Positions 11,746-24,074 of a stretch of 64,000 nucleotides of DNA are shown in pieces; the stretch's first letter is position 1, and the number at the start of each line of letters is the position of its first letter. The position numbers were made by a program, and so were the translations under genes. The notes under the pieces are model-generated. The model worked only from the letters and a program-made list of their open reading frames with translations, searched no databases and was not told the DNA's origin. The stretch comes from Berberis thunbergii (Eukaryota > Streptophyta > Magnoliopsida > Ranunculales > Berberidaceae), in NCBI GenBank assembly GCA_003290165.1, contig QNQO01001834.1:120776-184775 (forward strand). Reading direction: 5' to 3'.

Positions 11746-12641
11746 AGTGGGCATGGGACTAGATGGGACGAGTATACACATCCCTATCTCATCTCATTCA
11801 TACGGATCGGGATGAGACGGGATCAATGTGCTGCCTGTGACTGCTGCGAAGATTATCATCATATAAAAGTATGAAAAATAATTTTCTTATAATTAGATAT
11901 AGATATGACATACAAATATAAGGGTAACCACTAAATCCCCTAACAATGAAGTCGAGTGGGCTGACTTTTAAAAAGTGACATGATAAATGAAACCCACTAA
12001 GAGTATTGTGTCGCTGTGATGGCCTCCCAATTGATTTTACAATTTCATTACTGTGAAAAACAAAATTCATGATTCTTTGACAAAATGACATTTCATCTTT
12101 TGTTAGGGAAGAAATATAGACCTATTGGTGATACTCTAACAAATTCATAAAATACATATACTGTAATTATAAAAAAAATATTTTTACAACCTGAAGCATT
12201 TCAAATTTTTGGCTCCGCCCCTGAATGTTATTACTCCATTAATTTTTATTTTTCATCTTCACCTGGGTATTATCAATATTTGTAAGTTAAATAATTGAAA
12301 CCACTTTTATTGGGAATCCAAACAACAGTCTGCTATCTTTCTCTTGCTTAATGAATATTTATTTCTTGAAGTAATATTTCTGTTACCACTGCAAACACCA
12401 TGAGTTTCTATCAGTCATCTGTAAGTTTATATGAATAAAAATAAATAAATAAATAAAAATATTAATAACAAATATTAAAAAATTAGCTCGGGATTGGCAG
12501 GATTTGAAAATCTTCATCCCATCCCATCCCATCCCATTCTAGATCGGGACGGGACGGAATCGAGATAAAATTATTCAATCCCATTGAGACCCGAAAAACT
12601 CAGAACGGGATCGGAATCGCGGGATGGAATGCTCACCCCTA
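11744..12641. mobile_element. Possible hAT-like non-autonomous element
   Basis: The left side (tagtgggcatgggactagat) and the inverse of the right side (taggggtgagcattccatc) resemble each other. Both subterminal areas are rich in gggat/atccc repeats, including four catcc units near 12520. The interior is non-coding. Ends are approximate. Confidence 0.3.
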
Positions 12642-13001
12642 CTCGTAACCTCAATTCAACTTACTTTACTTGATGATAAACGTGGGAACCCCTTTGACCT
12701 GTAAATTTCGTGTTGCCTCTTTGTCGCAAGAATTGTTAGAGGGATTTAAAGTCGTGTCTTAAAAAACTTACGGTAACACCTTAATCAACAATTAAACATA
12801 TGGTTTGCATAAAGGCCTGAGTTTCTGACTTACAACATATTATTACAAGGCCATTGCTTTGTAACACCACCATTTTCACTCTGTTACCCTAATCCATCCT
12901 AGTCTATTGAGTAATGGAGTGGAAATGGTGGTATTAGTAACAGCGTTATTACAAACAAAACCAAATAAAAGTTCATGTGCAACTCAGATCCAGTTCTTCG
13001 A

Positions 13002-16000
13002 TCATTTGATGGAATTTGATGTTGCATCCCACCGATAGATCATTCCATTTTCAGAGCAGCCAAGAATAGTGCTGCAATAACATAGAAGCAAAATTACATT
13101 CTAATGTCTATTAAATGCAGCTAGTTTTGGCACTGAGGAAGATATGGATTTACCTTCCATCAAAGGACACAGCTGTTTGCCTAATCGGAGCTTTGGATTG
13201 TACATGTGATAGCCTGAACGAGAGATTTTATAGGTCAGCTCAAAATTCCGTCTACCAGGTTCACAAATGGTCAGTTCTTTATGTATCGGATTTATTTCCT
13301 TAACATGTAGAGCGCAGTTCTTAGCTCATACAATTTGACTTGTATTCTGGACATAGTTCTCGCCTGTATAACACCAGTAACTTACCGAGTTTTGTGCACT
13401 GATTTTTTTATTTATTAATATATATCAGAATGTATAATCCAGTAATAACATAAATGACTAACATGTGGACCTTAAGGATCAAACTTGTGTGTAGAAAAAC
13501 ACGCCGTCTACAAAGTATTTTTGGATGGTCAATACAACACAATGCAAAGAAGATGCAGTGAAGAAATAAGTTTTATCAAACAACTATAGGTTAAAAAAAA
13601 TGGAAATTAACCATACTTGGCTATGAGAACAGGTGGGCTGGATTGGAGCTCCCAAACATACATCTTTCCTTCCTTGTTACCTGACAAAAGACAGACTTGT
13701 AACAACTGAAATATTCTAAGCATTGAATAGATAGTTGAAAACCGATTTAATTAAGTTAATGTTGGCTAGATGAAGTTTTAATACACTCAATTCATGTTTA
13801 AGTACATGTCTCTTCATTCTTAATCAACTTATAAGCCCCAAGTACAACTGAAATAGATCGAAGGAATCTGTTAGAACTTAGAAGCTGTTTTGGCACATAA
13901 GAGTATAGGTGACTGGGAACAGATATTGTGACGTCCAATCAGTTTCAGTGCAAAATAATCAGATAAGCAGGAAGGTTACAGCTCAAGTTGGTGAGTTGGC
14001 ATTTTTTGCATTTGAAATATCCATGGTTGGATTCACTTTCTCCAAGCAAGAAAAAAAATTCAATCATGACGGAACTAAACAAAAGCACATCTGAAAGATT
14101 TCCGAATGAAAAATAGAACTTGATGAAAACTCGTGTTGTGAGATTACCTATTGCTGCTAGATTATAATGAAAATCACAGGAGAACTTCATGAACCAAATA
14201 TTACACTCTGGAACTGGGTATTTTTGAAGGACGTCAACTTTGCCCTAACATAGAACATGGAGAAGAATCGTGTGTCATAACACAGTGATTAAATGAAAGG
14301 TATATACATTAGAATGCCACAGTATAACACAAGATTTTAATTTAATCTGCTTCCTTCGCTTTCCCACCATTGAAAGACATGATTGTTTCAACACTAAATA
14401 ACAACTGAGCATTTGTATCTTTTCCCATATATCATGAAATCCATAATGAAATTCAATGTCATGAACAATAAATTTGACTTTAAAAAATCAGGTTAAACAA
14501 AATAAATTTATTGATTAAACATGAATAATAATAAATAAATAAATAAAAAGGATGCTGAGAAAGAAACTACAGTAATCAACATTACCGAAAAATCTTAGGC
14601 GGTTCTTCTCTTTTTGCTGCTCTGCTAGGGTTTGGGCGATTGTGGCGAAACTAGGGTTTTGGATGATGCTGCTCACTGTTGACGGCTGCTGATGTAGCAT
14701 ACCATGACGCAGGATGAAAGAGTCTCCTCCATCACCCCTTGTGGAGGTACTTGTTTGCATGAAGGGAGATCTGGTACACTAGAAACTGCAAATACTGAAT
14801 ATGACAAACAAGCTAAGGAGATACTAGGTTCTCTTAATCGAGAACAAGGCAAGGCATTACCAAGCTGCTCAAACACCCTGACCTGGCTCTAGAGAAGAGG
14901 ACTGAATGTTCTAAGACAGGGGTTGAAACCCATACGGCTGCCAAAACTGATTCAACTGCAGTTGCAAGTATGCAGCCTAATATGACTAATGGTAGTTGGG
15001 CTTCAAAGTTCACACAGGGACGATATGCTGGATCAACCAGGCTAAAGTATGTACCACCTACATTGGTACATGGTAGGAAAGTAGTCCAGATACAGACTAA
15101 AGAGTTCGCTCACAGATTGCAGAGTGCGAACAACTTATCATAGACCGATTGTAGGGAAGCGGCTAGGTTACAACTTTGTGAAGGAGTCTTTTATCAAAGC
15201 GTGGCAAACCAGTAACTTTGATATGCACATCCATGGTGAAAAAAACTTTGTGTTCAGATTTAAAGAGGGGGTAGACAAGAACAAAGTGTTAGAGATGGGA
15301 TCTCTACATATAGCCAATAGGCATTTTATCATAAGCAAGGATGCACCGACTCGCCGGAAAACCTTCGTATCGCGTGTCAAATACGTGTCGGACACGGACA
15401 CGCGCTCGACACGTGGTCAACGGTCAAAATACGTTGACAGATCCGGACACGATCTGGACACGTTGACAAATCGATGGATATCTCGATGGACATCGATCGA
15501 TCTGTCGAGAGAACTGTCGAGAGGGAGAGGGAGAGATCAGTCGAGAGGGATCGATAGAGATTTGTTGAGAGAGAGATCTGTCGAGAGGAGGGACCGATCG
15601 ATCGATTTGTCGAGAGGGAGAGAGAGATTTCGAGTTTTCGAAAAGAGAGAGGCTTACCTTCTTTCGTTTCTTCTTCTTCTTCATTCCTGGTCTTCTTCTC
15701 AAAACAGCAAGCCAATGCCACTCTAGTCTTACTAGATAACAAATACCCAACTTAGGCCTTGAGATTGGGCTTTTGAAATTGGGTCATTTAAAATTATTCT
15801 TGGACTAGACACCTTTGGCCAAGCCTCAAACTAACTCTTGGGCCTTTTGCTTCCATGTTTTTAACAAAATTTAGTTTTGCCCCTTGGGCCTTTTGCTTTT
15901 TTTATTTGCATGTAAGTATTCGAAGTCATGTATATCATCATCATCATCATCAAAGCCCATTCCCGAGATTTTCGGGGTCGGCTATATGAATTTTGGTTCT

Positions 16001-19000
16001 CCAAGCAATGCGATCTTCCCACATTTCCTCACCTAATCCAAGTCATGTATATGTTAAAAAAAATATATATTAAAAAATTAAGTTTGACCGTGTCGCCGAG
16101 TCCTATTTTTTTTTAAAATTGCCGAGTCGCTGTGTCGTATCCGTGTCCGTGCATCCTTGATCATAAGGACATGGTCTCCTACAATGGATGAGGAAGCAGA
16201 GACACTTACCTCAATCCCTATTTGGGTAACTTTTAAGAGAGTTCCATTGTTCCTATGGAATCCTGAGGGCATTCAACGGATTGCAAACGCAATAGGTGTT
16301 CCTATCATGCTAGACAAGGAGACGGAAGAAGGCACCAGGATGGCCTACGCTAGGGTCTGTGTTGAAATTTCTATCCAGAATCAGTTACCTAGGGAGATAT
16401 CTGTGGTGATTAATGAATCGAGTACATGGAAAGTAGAGGTAGATTATGCATGGGTTCCAAGCAAATGCAACACATGTGCTGTGTTTGGGCACTCGAGGCA
16501 GCAATGCACTAAACAAACACTACCAGAGAGTCTGGAAACCAATGAGCAAACCCAATCGTGCTGAAGGACTGAATGAGGAAGTTGAAAAACATAATGAGGA
16601 TGGATGGATAATTGTGCAAGGAAAGAAAGCATTCACGCCATGCAAGCAAACAAAGGAGATGCCAACTGATGCAAATAATGCAACAACACAGACCATAGCG
16701 GAGACTACAACAGGAGAAACCAATGAGTGCACACCCAATGGAGCTAACAATTTGCAACTAGTACTAGTGGAGGAGGCCCAGGAGCAGAGTGATTCAATGA
16801 TGGAGAATGGAGCAATAGCCACTAGCAACACTTTGAGTGTCTAGATAAAGATAGTGAAGAACCTAGCCTAGCAAATAAAATGAAGGATAACCATATAGGA
16901 AAAGAGCTAACAGTACCAAGTCAGGAAAGATGTAGTGACCAAGTCAGGAAAGATGCAGTAAAGAGGTTGATGCAACCCCAAAATCAGCTTCTTACACTTC
17001 CTGAAGTAAGACGAGAGATAACTGATGGAAGACAGGGGGAAGATCCATTAGCGGCCATGGATTGGCTAACACCCCAAGACATCAATGCTTTGAAATCAGA
17101 AATTGCAAGAATAGGTAGAGATGCATTGGTCACCGAAATTAAAAACTTACTTGAAGCAAGAACAGCAAAGGTGCTGCAAAACACTATTGAAGAAGAACAT
17201 GAGATTACCACAAAACAGCCCCCCACGGAATATGTTCATCGAAGGTCTTCTCGAAGCAAGAAGACAAATCCTAAATTCAGGTAATTGATGATGATAATAC
17301 AGGTAGAATGCAAATGTTTTTTAGAACCTTGTAGGGATGATAGATTAGTGCTAGCATTCAATGGTTTCTATATCATGATTCATTGTGTTTCGATTCCTTA
17401 TGACGATTTCTCATACATCCTGGAGCCCACTTTAGATATAAATCAGGTCATGAGAGTGCTAAAAGGATTGATTGGTAATTACGAGGAAGAAAAGTTATGA
17501 CAGATCTATCATGCAACCATTTTAGTAGCAGAACACTTTGCAAGGTTACTCCCTAACCTGGAGACGGTGAATCTAGAACTAATTAGGTTCTTTGTTGACG
17601 CTTTGAAGCAAGTTTATTGTTTTGTAAATGATGAAACGAGTGAACGTACGAGCGATTGTAAACTTTATCATCATCTTTTTCATTAATATAAGGTTTGGGG
17701 ATCCTAAAAACCACAGCTCACTTTCCAAAAACAATAAAAAAAAAATAAAAACTACAGTAATCGACACAAACAGCCTAAAACGAAACAGTTACATAAGGTA
17801 AAACCCTCCCACAAGGACCCAAAATTTCCACCCTAAGCCTCCCTGAAATACCACTCGAAGATGCCCATTTGCCACAATAATGATTTCATTTGGAGCATGA
17901 GTTGTTCAAGCACAATGGATCTAGATTCGAATATATGGGCATTCTTTCCTTTAGAAGCACCCAGAGTGTTGCGTACTTGCATAAGGCACCTAATGCACTC
18001 AGCAGGTCCATCACATTCTGATGCTTGATCCAAAGGTTCAGGTTCCCTTGGATACTTTCCCACACCTTGAAGTCATCAAGAAAGACACCATACAGTCTAC
18101 TAGCCGTTTGACAGTTAAAGTAAGATCAGTACTGGCCTGAGGGTAGGCCGCCCAAGAGGCCTGGGACTAGGGCACCGCACCTTGGGTGCACCAAGTTATT
18201 TATTAAACAAAAAAATTTGTGTGCATGTTGGGTTTATGCACTCATGTCGCACCTTGAGAGACGGATTGCAAAATTGACGAGGTGAATTTTTTTTATTTTT
18301 TCATTGTTTTAAGATCACCATCGATCACGGCTCTGGTTCAACTCCCTTTTAATTTAATTATTTTAAGCGATATATAAAGGGGTACCATTTCGAGAGTTCC
18401 CCTTGGGCACCCAAATGTCAGGGCTGGCCCTGAGAAAGATGATCAGGGTCTTCATCTCTCAATTCACCCATGACACAGCTGCTAGTTGTTTGCATACCCT
18501 TGTTCATCAGGTTGTCTCTAGACTCTAGGGAGCACTCTGCCTTGAATCACAACCCAAACAAAAAAACATGCCAGCGCGAGTGTTTGGCAGCCATATTCTC
18601 TTGATCTTGAGATATTATTTTGCCATGAAAACAGTTCATATTGTCACTGAGGTAGACCTCATTAACCAATTTTTGGTGAAAGGGACCATGGGAGATGGCT
18701 ATTTTCCCTTCCTCTGGCCTTCTCCTAGATACCAATCACCTATTTTTTATGCCAATAACAGAGTGTTGAGGATGAGAATGTTTATCTGATAGACCAAAAA
18801 AGGAGGGTGAATTGAAAACCATGCTTAAACTACTATGTAGCAAACTTCCCAAATGAAAACTTCTTTTTACAAATTTCTGACCTGGCGAAATGCTGCAGGA
18901 GTGCAATGGTTAACTAGTCCTTTTCTTTTTTAAAATCTACCCCAGCATTGTGTAACATAGATTCATGTTGTTCTTTCAATCTTCTGCACCATCTTATCAT

Positions 19001-21480
19001 GAACCTAACAAATCAACTATCCTAAGGAGGAACTCTCACATCAATTATAGGTGCTCAAAACTCAAGTCCTCAAAACTTGCCAGCAAGAGGTTATAACTAG
19101 TATATAACTGTGAAATTTAAAAGCACATGTACAAAATAAAAAATAATAACATCAATTACAAGATCCAACTAAAAATAAGAACATGGATTAGTATTCTTAC
19201 CTCCCCAGGTATCTGTTCGTCAGCTATTGGCTCCCACAAGACAATTTCATTGTTCACGCTCTGCATTATGCAACAGACATCATTAAACTGGATCTCAGGA
19301 CCACCGTTTGAATTGAATATCAGCAAACCCCATTAGAATAAGCATTACTAAAGTTTTATAAATCTGGTTATTTTAATATTGAGGATGATTTGACTAATGC
19401 AAATTGTAACTCAGATATTTATCATCTAAAATGTTCAGTGACTCATCACACTTCTAACATAAAGGAGAGACCAAGGCTTAGCATAGGGTTGACCACCATT
19501 TTTAATGCGGGCTCTCTAATTAGTGGCGGCTTTAATCCAAGTATAGGGTGCTAATAACAGTCACCTTTGATAAGATGAGTAATCGAGCAATACCTACACC
19601 ATTTCAAGCCTTAAAACAAAAAAGAATCACAGATAAAAGTTCACCTTTGAAAGGATGAAATTTCCAAGCCATCTGTTACAGTCAACATAATTGGGGTGAA
19701 CACGAGCTACAAACTCCTGAAACAACAGAAGTGGCGCACAATGAGGAAAAGATACATATCTCATCTTTATGCAAAATTATATGCCATGTTCTTACTGGGA
19801 ATTCAACATATTTGGTGGGAAATTTCGATGGATGGTCTGTCCAAGTAAATGACTGCTCCACAAAAGTCCAGAACTCTGCAAACATGCCAATGCCACAATA
19901 AAGATACGGAAAACCTAAAAGCTAATGCCAATTGTATATTCTTTGACAAGACACCCACAAACAATATGAGCTTTGGACCTAGTAATACAATCAAGATCTA
20001 AAACATAAATGGTTTACGTAAAATTCTTTTTTGAAAATATGCAGAGAATGAAAAGCAGTGAGTTGCATCAACGTGATTGGCAATTCTTTATCGTATAGTA
20101 AGGATCTTTTTATTCTCTCAACGGATACAAAAGAAGATTCATCAACAAGACATACCATCCTAAAGGAAACCATACCTTTCATTGACCAGATCTTAACCGT
20201 ATTATCCATGCCACAGCTTGCAATGCGGTACATATCTGACTGATGGAAATCCTATAAACAAACAGATATCCATGGTGACTCAGAAGTAAAAAGATTATAA
20301 TAAGATGACAGAAAATTTCTATACCACACTCAAGACTTGATTGCGATGACCCCTAGCTCCAGCAAATATCAAAACACATACACCAGTATGAATATTCCAT
20401 AGCCGGACAGATTCATCCTGTGATATTCAACTAAAACTTCAGAAACATTCAACTAAGAAACAAAAGTGCAACTACTGTGACAGAATATTAACTTACTTTG
20501 CTAGCAGAAGCCACAAGAGAAGGCTTCAGCGCTTGTGTCCTGATTTCATTTACGGACCCCCCATGGCTAACAAAGCTCTGCATGCACACAAATACCCCAT
20601 ATAGCTTTTATATTTGTAATATACCGTGTATGCTGAATGTTATTGATGTGTCTAAACTGATCTGTTAATGTGTAATACTTTCATGTCACATTTGGGAAAT
20701 ACTTCAAGATGTGCGCTTTATTCTTGTTATCTTTCTATTAATTGTATTTTTCAGAAAATTTCCATTAGAATTAGTTTTATAATTAAAAACAAAATTACCA
20801 AAACCATCACAAAGGCCAAGCACAGGGTCATAAAGAAATGATTGTATTGCATGCTAACCATCTATAACACAAGATACCTTGTATATATTCTCTTTGGCAG
20901 TGTCAATAACCCGAATGGTACCAGTGAGTCCAGCAGCAACCAATAATGCACTTCCATCAATATTGCATGCCCAACTCACGGTGTAGAAAACCTCTTCCTT
21001 CTGGTGAATATACCCAAACAATTCTTTATAACACAAAATAGCTTGCATTTCCAAACACACATAATTTCAATAAATAAGAACATTGACACGAACTTAGGCA
21101 CAAGATTCTTACATTCTCGTCCATATATGTCTGTAAAGTCGAACTTTCACTGCATTCGCGGCATTGATATACCGTCACCTACCCACATTACAACAACAAC
21201 ATTTCGATCAAGTAAATCACCAGAAGTAAATATTGATGCATGTATTGAATGAAAGAGAAATAAAACAAGCGTAGTACAGATAGAGGGAGGGATATTGTAC
21301 CTTATTTCCACCAACGGTAGCGAAGACGTTGAAGTAACGGGAATCTAGAAAGTTGAATGCGATGCCGTAGATGGGATGTTTGCCTTCTTGTAATTTTTGG
21401 GTGAGTTTGTATTCTCTCTTCTTTGAGGGAATCATAGAACCTACTAGTGGTTCACACCCTAGTGGGTAGCTCGTCGCCAT
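13002..21480 (-). CDS. FIE: FIE, Polycomb PRC2 WD40 subunit
   Basis: Plant homologue of Drosophila ESC. It pairs with an E(z)-type methyltransferase in PRC2, which deposits H3K27me3 and represses seed and flowering genes in the nucleus. Thirteen exons (minus): 21480-21301, 21178-21113, 21000-20878, 20577-20497, 20417-20325, 20251-20176, 19875-19796, 19716-19645, 19260-19201, 14244-14148, 13680-13617, 13213-13154, 13071-13002. All borders are GT..AG, phases agree, and the sum is 1122 nt (373 residues plus stop); Arabidopsis FIE is about 369. Diagnostic blocks: [102 protein letters not shown]. No frameshift or internal stop. Intron 9 is about 5 kb because of nested transposons. Confidence 0.96.
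15470..15640. repeat. GTCGAGAG / GATCGAT-rich degenerate tandem array
   Basis: Short units such as ctgtcgagag, gggagagagag and gatcgat recur about every 20-40 bases inside the hAT-like element. Several overlapping ORFs here are artefacts of this composition. Confidence 0.65.
15936..16039 (-). mobile_element. 104-bp RTE LINE tail, innermost insertion
   Basis: Flanked by the 13-base duplication aagtcatgtatat (15923-15935 and 16040-16052). On the minus strand it reads [17 protein letters not shown] and a stop, then a GATGATGATG tail, the end of an RTE-type reverse transcriptase. It matches the degraded copy at 7000-7215. Confidence 0.8.
17763..18118. other. FIE intron 9, unassigned part
   Basis: A minus-strand open frame of 76 codons at 17833-18063 has no recognised family. 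Nothing else is seen, and it is probably old repeat or plain intron. Confidence 0.35.
18127..18432. mobile_element. 306-bp hAT-like MITE in FIE intron 9
   Basis: Ends cagtactggcctga and (inverse of the right end) cagggccagccctga, flanked by the imperfect 8-base duplication agtaagat/agaaagat (18119-18126, 18433-18440). The CAGGGCCGGCCCTG-like end is typical of abundant plant hAT elements. Non-coding. Confidence 0.6.
18441..19200. other. FIE intron 9, end adjoining exon 9
   Basis: No gene, repeat pair or transposon end is recognised in this stretch. Small ORFs on both strands (e.g. 18547-18789) shadow each other and resemble nothing known. Confidence 0.4.
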
Positions 21481-22859
21481 CTCCAACCAATGTAGCGTAG
21501 CAAGAGAGATAATGATGATGATAGGAGGTAGTGGTGGTGGGCAGAAGAAGGTTTTGAGATTCAATTTTAATTGAGCACACAGATACAGTTTTAAATACAT
21601 AATAGATCTGCAAATATATTTATGATTTTCTACAATCATAATTATCTATAATCATAAATATTCATGTTTTAAATACATAGGATATTCCTAATATACTCAT
21701 AAATAATATATTCAAGGTTTTAAATACATAATTATTGATAGATTCATGGTTTTCTACAAATACCTAATATATTTGTACCATCTCATCATGATTCATGGTT
21801 TTCTACAATTTATTTTAAACTTTTACATTTGAAAAAATCTACATTTTTCCTCACATATCAATTTCCCTCGTTTTTTCCACAATGTAACATTTTTTCCCCA
21901 AAAAGTTTTGGTTTCCTTAAGGAAACAAAAAATACCATGAATAACTGAATTGTGATGTGATCGGATAATTATAATAATTAAACACACAAATACGTGATAG
22001 AACATATGTCGTGACAAACATTTTAATGCACTAGTAAAACAGGCAATAGGGATCAATTAATTTTATAAATCAATAATCTAAAGTGAACAGAATTTTTTTA
22101 ATAATTACATTCTTTGAAGAATTAATTTCATATTTATAAGTATGACTGTTTTCACAATTACGATATTATCATCTTAGAAAGAGAATGCTTTGGAGCTTCA
22201 GACCTAGATGAGAATTGTCAGTTTTAATTTCTAAGTTTTGAAAGAGTTTAGTTGAAAGATAAAAAATATAAACAAAGTACGTATTTTGGCGATTTTTTTC
22301 TTGGACAATAACATTTAATTAGCCATCTTAATGGTTTAAAACGAAAAGAAAAAATACCAAAATTTTTCATTTTTTACGAAGAAACAAGTTTCTTCACATT
22401 ATGCTGCAAAACATGAAAATATGAAACAAAAATAAAAATAAAAATGTCTGAAGTGTTGGGAAATCTCAAACCTTATAAAGGTTCATATTTTTGTTTCTCA
22501 TGAAACTTCCAGTCTGAGGAAATGGAAAATTTTCGAGAAACACTTGGTCTTGATATAGAAAAATCAAGAAAAAATAATATGAAAACTACGATACATGATA
22601 ACATGGTCTAGACATCATTTATGCATGCCGAAAATATAACTGAACAAAAGAATAAGATAGTTCAGATTCAATTTCTTTGTAAGATCCCTTCTAGCCCTAG
22701 TTCGATAAGGACTCACTCGACAGAGTTGTAAGATCGGAGAACCGTAAAATTTGGGGTTCCCTTAGTCCATAGCCCATCCCAAAATATCATTTAAAACCAG
22801 CAAGGCATCATCAAGTTGATTGCTCAAAGTAAGACATTCAATTACTACATCAAATGTTT
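21481..22859. other. FIE upstream region, non-coding
   Basis: Contains the expected 5' UTR and promoter of FIE directly upstream of 21480, then AT-rich sequence with a diverged repeat of the type tttaaatacata..tattcatggttttctacaa (about 21590-21810). No gene is recognised. Confidence 0.4.
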
Positions 22860-22981
22860 TCTTTAAAGGTCTCAACTTACCCTACAACATTGTTGCCTAC
22901 CAATCATGCCTTGGCCGAGATCTCCTTGCTTGCACAATCCAACAATGATATAATCATGGGTGCAAATCAATGGCTCCAGAC

Positions 22982-24074
22982 CAGTGTTTTAAAAAGCGTT
23001 TTTAAAGCGCGCCTTGAGGCGCGAGTCGAGGCGACCAAAAATCGCCCCTGAGCGTACGAGTCGGTGGGGCATCTGGAAGCGTTCGCTTTATTGTGGCGAG
23101 GCGTACGCCTCGAGGCGTGCGCTTCAAGGCGTGGTGAGGCGTACGCTTAGTTAATTATGGGATCATCTGATCAGTTCGGATCTTTAGACAGATCCAACGA
23201 CTGTCATTAAAATTACATTTGCCAAAACCTAATTTCATCTGTTTTTTCATTTGCATACAGAAGAGGGGAGGACGATCTGAAGAAGAAGAGAAGAAGAACA
23301 CAGAGAAGAGGGGAAGGAAGAAGAGAAGAAGAACACAGAGAAGAGGGGAAGGAAGAAGAGAAGAAGAAGATCGAACCAGAGACGAGACAGAGAGCAAGAT
23401 CTGTGAAGATCGATTGAACCAGAAAGATCGATTGAACCAGAAAGAAGATCGATTGATGTCGATCAAACCAGGATCTGCCTCTGTTCTCTGCTTCAATCGA
23501 ACCAGGATCTGTCGAAATCGATCGAACCAGGATCTGCCTCTGTTCTCTGCTTCGATCGAACCAGGATCTGTCGAAATCGATCGAACCCTCGAGGCTCGAG
23601 TCGACTCCCTCTGCCTCTATTCTTTGTTCTCTGCCTTCTGCTCTCTGCTCTTTGATTAGGGCTTGTGGGAGGAAGGAATAGTGAAGTTTTTTCCGAGTTT
23701 TTTTTTTTTTTTTTTCGTGTAGACCATAAGTATATAACACGCATGCCTTTAAAAAACTTCGTTTCTACTTATTATCCCTTATATATTTTTATTGAGTTTT
23801 TTGGAAAATAGGAAAGAAGTATTTAATCATTTTTTAAGATCCATTGGTATTGTGAAACAATGCATCAAAATTAAGAAGTCCATTTAAGATGCTTAATGGC
23901 AAAGCCCTCTAACTAGGTACATGTTTTTGGGGTACTTCATTTCTCTTTAAGGGATCCATTGATATATATTTTCACTATTTTTTACAAAAAAACGCCTCGC
24001 TACGCCTCGAGGCTACGCTTCGCCTCGGAAAAAGCTTGACCGCCTCGAGTCTTAAAAAGCTTTTTAAAACATTG
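22982..24074. mobile_element. 1.1-kb non-autonomous hAT-like element in the PPR remnant
   Basis: Ends CAGTGTTTTAAAAAGC and its inverse, flanked by the 8-base duplication ctccagac (22974-22981, 24075-24082). Subterminal regions are packed with AGGCG/CGCCT motifs, as in the element at 63331. The interior has tandem GAAGAAGAGAAG units (about 23275-23375) and a 58-base repeat with aaccaggatctg (about 23465-23590). No transposase. Confidence 0.85.
23275..23595. repeat. Two tandem arrays inside the hAT-like element
   Basis: A purine-rich array of gaagagaagaagaacacagag-like units (three copies) is followed by gatcgattgaaccaga and aaccaggatctg repeats with a period of about 58 bases. Long ORFs on both strands here follow from this composition. 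Confidence 0.75.

Larger units (their letters stand above)
15336..16159. mobile_element. hAT-like non-autonomous element nested in the LINE
   Basis: Perfect 8-base target duplication atcataag (15328-15335 and 16160-16167) and 11-base terminal inverted repeats caaggatgcac/gtgcatccttg, as expected for hAT. Removing it rejoins the LINE ORF1 frame (..HFII then RTWSP..), so it landed in an open frame. The interior has no transposase. It contains GATCGAT/GTCGAGAG-rich repeats (15470-15640) and the RTE tail at 15936. Confidence 0.88.
14578..17748 (+). mobile_element. L1-type LINE remnant in FIE intron 9
   Basis: Flanked by a 14-base target duplication aaactacagtaatc (14564-14577 and 17749-17762) with an A-rich tail before the right copy, so it is a target-primed insertion. 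It carries the ORF1-like part: a DUF4283-type region (about 15124-15335, continuing at 16160) with [17 protein letters not shown] and [13 protein letters not shown], then a zinc knuckle near 16465-16515 ([12 protein letters not shown]), then a charged tail to 17284. Frame breaks lie near 14890-15125 and 16560. The reverse transcriptase ORF is missing, so an internal deletion is likely. It lies antisense to FIE. Confidence 0.85.

Noticed and set aside
15124..15726. 200-codon plus-strand ORF as one gene
   Set aside because: It fuses the LINE DUF4283 frame with hAT-like repeat sequence across the insertion border at 15336; only the first third is LINE coding.
17285..17500. 71-codon ORF after the LINE ORF1 tail
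   Set aside because: No reverse-transcriptase motif and no recognised family; most likely LINE 3' sequence or deletion-junction sequence.
23213..23744. Overlapping long ORFs on both strands at 23.2-23.7 kb
   Set aside because: They follow from purine/pyrimidine tandem repeats within the hAT-like element; no conserved domain and no start context.
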